Source: Taxillus chinensis
Taxonomy: Eukaryota > Streptophyta > Magnoliopsida > Santalales > Loranthaceae
DNA: 64,000 bases
Assembly: GCA_023512835.1 (NCBI GenBank)
Contig: CM042092.1
Location: 3,001,293-3,065,292 of the forward strand
Direction: 5' to 3'
Numbering within the stretch: the stretch's first letter is position 1; every line of letters starts with the position of its first letter. This document shows, piece after piece, positions 62,155-64,000 of the stretch. The notes beneath the pieces are model-generated. The model saw nothing but the letters and a program-made list of their open reading frames with translations. It made no database searches and was not told the DNA's origin. Made by a program: the position numbers and the translations under genes.

Positions 62155-63398
62155 TTACCCAGGTTTCCCAGAATATTTGGGACTGTAATTGTATATGAGG
62201 TTGTCAAGCACATCCCCGGCAGGTGCTCTATTTAGGGACTTCCTCGCCTCACTGCACCACCAACAGTTGGAAAGGAAAAAGGAAGACAAATAAGATCCAA
62301 CAAGTCCAAAGACACACTTTCCTTTACAGCAAAGAGTTCAGATACGTAAGTGGTTATATTTCAATAAAACCAACCCATGTAGAAAGGAATATGATTTCCA
62401 TCTCCGTATTTGGCATATAATATATGAAACTATGACAGATTACTCCAGTTGTGGCTGTGCCAATAACCATTTTATAATATATGAAAATGTTAGTTCAACA
62501 TGAAATGAAGGAAAAAAAAAAGAGGGAGGGATATTCGTAGACAGCAGAAAAAGGAAGTTTGCTATCCAATAGTCCCAAAGCAAGCATCAAGTAGTGCAGC
62601 AATAACACATCATCTCAGACTATTAGGCAGGGGGCTGCTGAAGGCTGAAGGTTGGGATGTTTAAATTTTGTTATGGCAAATATCTCTATTAAATAAAGAA
62701 ATTCGTCAAAATTTTACTCAAGAATTTCTAATAATCATGGCCCCGGTATATTATTAAAGTGGAAGTAATTGTGCAAGTATCTAAAATTATGTAAGCTTTC
62801 AGATTTAATGCACCTGCTCTCTCTCTCTCTAAGCCTATTCACTCATCTGACATCTCTCAATCAAATAGACATCAAGTAAGCTTTGTATTATTTGCATTCA
62901 TCGACTTTCTAGTTCTTAACCTTTTTTGTCATTTCTCTCATTCCAAAAGACACCGACTCCCTACTTTAATTCCTTTAGCTCTTTTGCTGATTGACATATT
63001 ATAAAGAATAAACCATGATCATGCTAAACTAAAGTTATGCACATGGCATTTCTTTCTTACTTTGCAATCATGAATGAAGCAAATAAAGATAGAAAATTAC
63101 AAAGCCTTGACGTTACAAGAAGACAAGCTTGTATGCTAAACCTTCACAGGGCATTTTTTTTCTCCATCTTGCAATCATCAATAAAGCAAATTCATATGGA
63201 AAATTACAATGCCATGAAATGACAAGACAAATGTATATAGAAACATACAGCTGTAAAACTGATAATAATGGCAGATGCAGAATGTCTTGTTGACATTACC
63301 CAACTGTACCTGACAAAAAAGTTTGCAACTTGTTGAGTCACTTGAATTGCATCATCTGAGTGTGGAATCATTGAATAACCCCATTCAAAAACATTTTT
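62155..63398 (-). CDS. Unrecognised gene, two C-terminal exons, 5' partial
   Basis: Two minus-strand segments splice cleanly. Exon 63398-63310 reads KNVFEWGYSMIPHSDDAIQV then TQQVANFFV; it follows a ctgcag acceptor and ends AG|GTAC. Exon 62251-62155 follows gtgcag, starts in the matching phase (AG+T = Ser) and reads EARKSLNRAPAGDVLDNLIY then NYSPKYSGKPG, stop TAA. The balanced composition and exact splice phases argue for a real gene rather than chance frames, about 60 residues of its C-terminus. I do not recognise the family and give no function. The upstream exons must lie beyond 63399, where no further coding sequence is evident before the hAT sequence at 63.83 kb, so the gene is either long-introned or interrupted. 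Confidence 0.55.
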
Positions 63399-63832
63399 CT
63401 GCAGGTACATAGGGTCAATACTTTGAGATTTAGTTGTACACCAATTTTAGATATTGAATTGGTAAAACTAGTTAATTAAAATTGAGTTTAATTTTTTTAA
63501 ATAATATGTAATGGACTCAAGTAATAAAAATAAAAAATAAAAAATTATTTTGATCTCCTAATAGAATTAAGTTCAGATTTGAAAACAAAAATCAATTATA
63601 AATCATTTTTAAAAACAACTATAAAACCTACTATTTTTAAAAATAGTTTTTAAATATTTATTATTATTAAATTAAGGTAAACCCATACCAGGCTCAAATG
63701 ATCAAGAATTTTAAGCGTACCAAAGTGGAGTGTTAAACACTTGTTAGCAAATTTTTAAAATTTGTCTGGCAATATGTTTTGTAAATTAAATAAAATAAAT
63801 GAAATTAATTTATTTTTATTAAGGAGAGAAGG

Positions 63833-64000
63833 ATGTCTAAAGCTGAAGGAGGTACTTCTGAAACAACAAAATATAGGGATAAAGATTCAGGGCAGAAGTA
63901 TGGATGTTTGGCAAATCTAGCTGATAAAAAGTCTATAACATGTGACTTTTGTGGTAAAGCAACAAAAGGAGACAGTTTTAGGCATAAGTTACATCTTGTC
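63833..64000 (+). CDS. hAT-family transposase, N-terminal BED zinc finger (runs off the window)
   Basis: An open frame of 56 codons continues past the right edge, starting MSKAEGGTSETTKYRDKDSG. It contains the finger motif C37-D-F-C40-G-K followed by R-H51-K-L-H54, the BED-type DNA-binding domain that opens plant hAT transposases and their domesticated relatives. Intact as far as it can be read; whether the element is active cannot be judged here. Confidence 0.75.
   Translation, partial: MSKAEGGTSETTKYRDKDSGQKYGCLANLADKKSITCDFCGKATKGDSFRHKLHLV

Overview
This is plant nuclear DNA, most likely from a eudicot. The genes are split by many GT-AG introns that are AT-rich and full of (CT)n and (AT)n microsatellites. 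The proteins belong to plant-specific versions of their families (a WPP-domain RanGAP, a KAPP-type phosphatase). About 40% of the window is transposon-derived. I cannot name the species.

Gene-rich left part (1-45 kb). The 3' half of a kinase-associated protein phosphatase gene (KAPP; + strand, 1804-3922) is followed by a complete SPOUT-class RNA methyltransferase gene (C9orf114/SPOUT1 family; +, 5048-10203, 11 exons, 367 aa). Next is a complete SNF2 chromatin-remodelling ATPase of the CHR12/CHR23 (MINUSCULE) type (+, 14111-26240, 12 exons, 1092 aa). It is followed tail-to-tail by a WPP-domain RanGAP (-, 27373-29031, single coding exon, 552 aa). From memory, Arabidopsis carries the same set in the same order (At5g19280 KAPP, At5g19300 SPOUT, At5g19310 CHR23, At5g19320 RANGAP2), so this looks like an old conserved block. 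Beyond it lie a frameshifted small gene (31921-32340), a nonsense-riddled hAT transposase remnant (35.5-36.4 kb) and a complete DNA polymerase delta subunit POLD3 gene (-, 39145-44566, 8 exons, 524 aa). I see no operon-like joint function. The genes are independent housekeeping units: signalling, rRNA modification, chromatin remodelling, nuclear transport and replication.

Transposon-rich right part (45-64 kb). It holds a solo-LTR-like copy (about 46.46-49.2 kb, minus strand) with a 1 kb terminal-inverted-repeat DNA transposon inside it. Next to it is a three-level nest. The gag of a Ty3/Gypsy element is split by a complete non-autonomous LTR element (49817-58818, TSD GGAGT, tRNA-Asp-type primer site). 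That element is in turn interrupted by a 3.37 kb solo LTR (51949-55318, TSD ACCTT). The outer LTR element has an anomaly: about 120 bp of its left-hand host flank, including the target site, is repeated just before its 3' LTR. The SNF2 gene also carries a decayed Ty1/copia element in intron 5 (17725 to about 21915).

At the right end are two exons of an unrecognised minus-strand gene (62155-63398) and the start of a BED-finger hAT transposase (63833 to the edge). I found no CRISPR array, rRNA or tRNA gene. The most unusual signal I can support is the LTR-flank duplication and nest at 49.3-59 kb, not a new enzymatic system.
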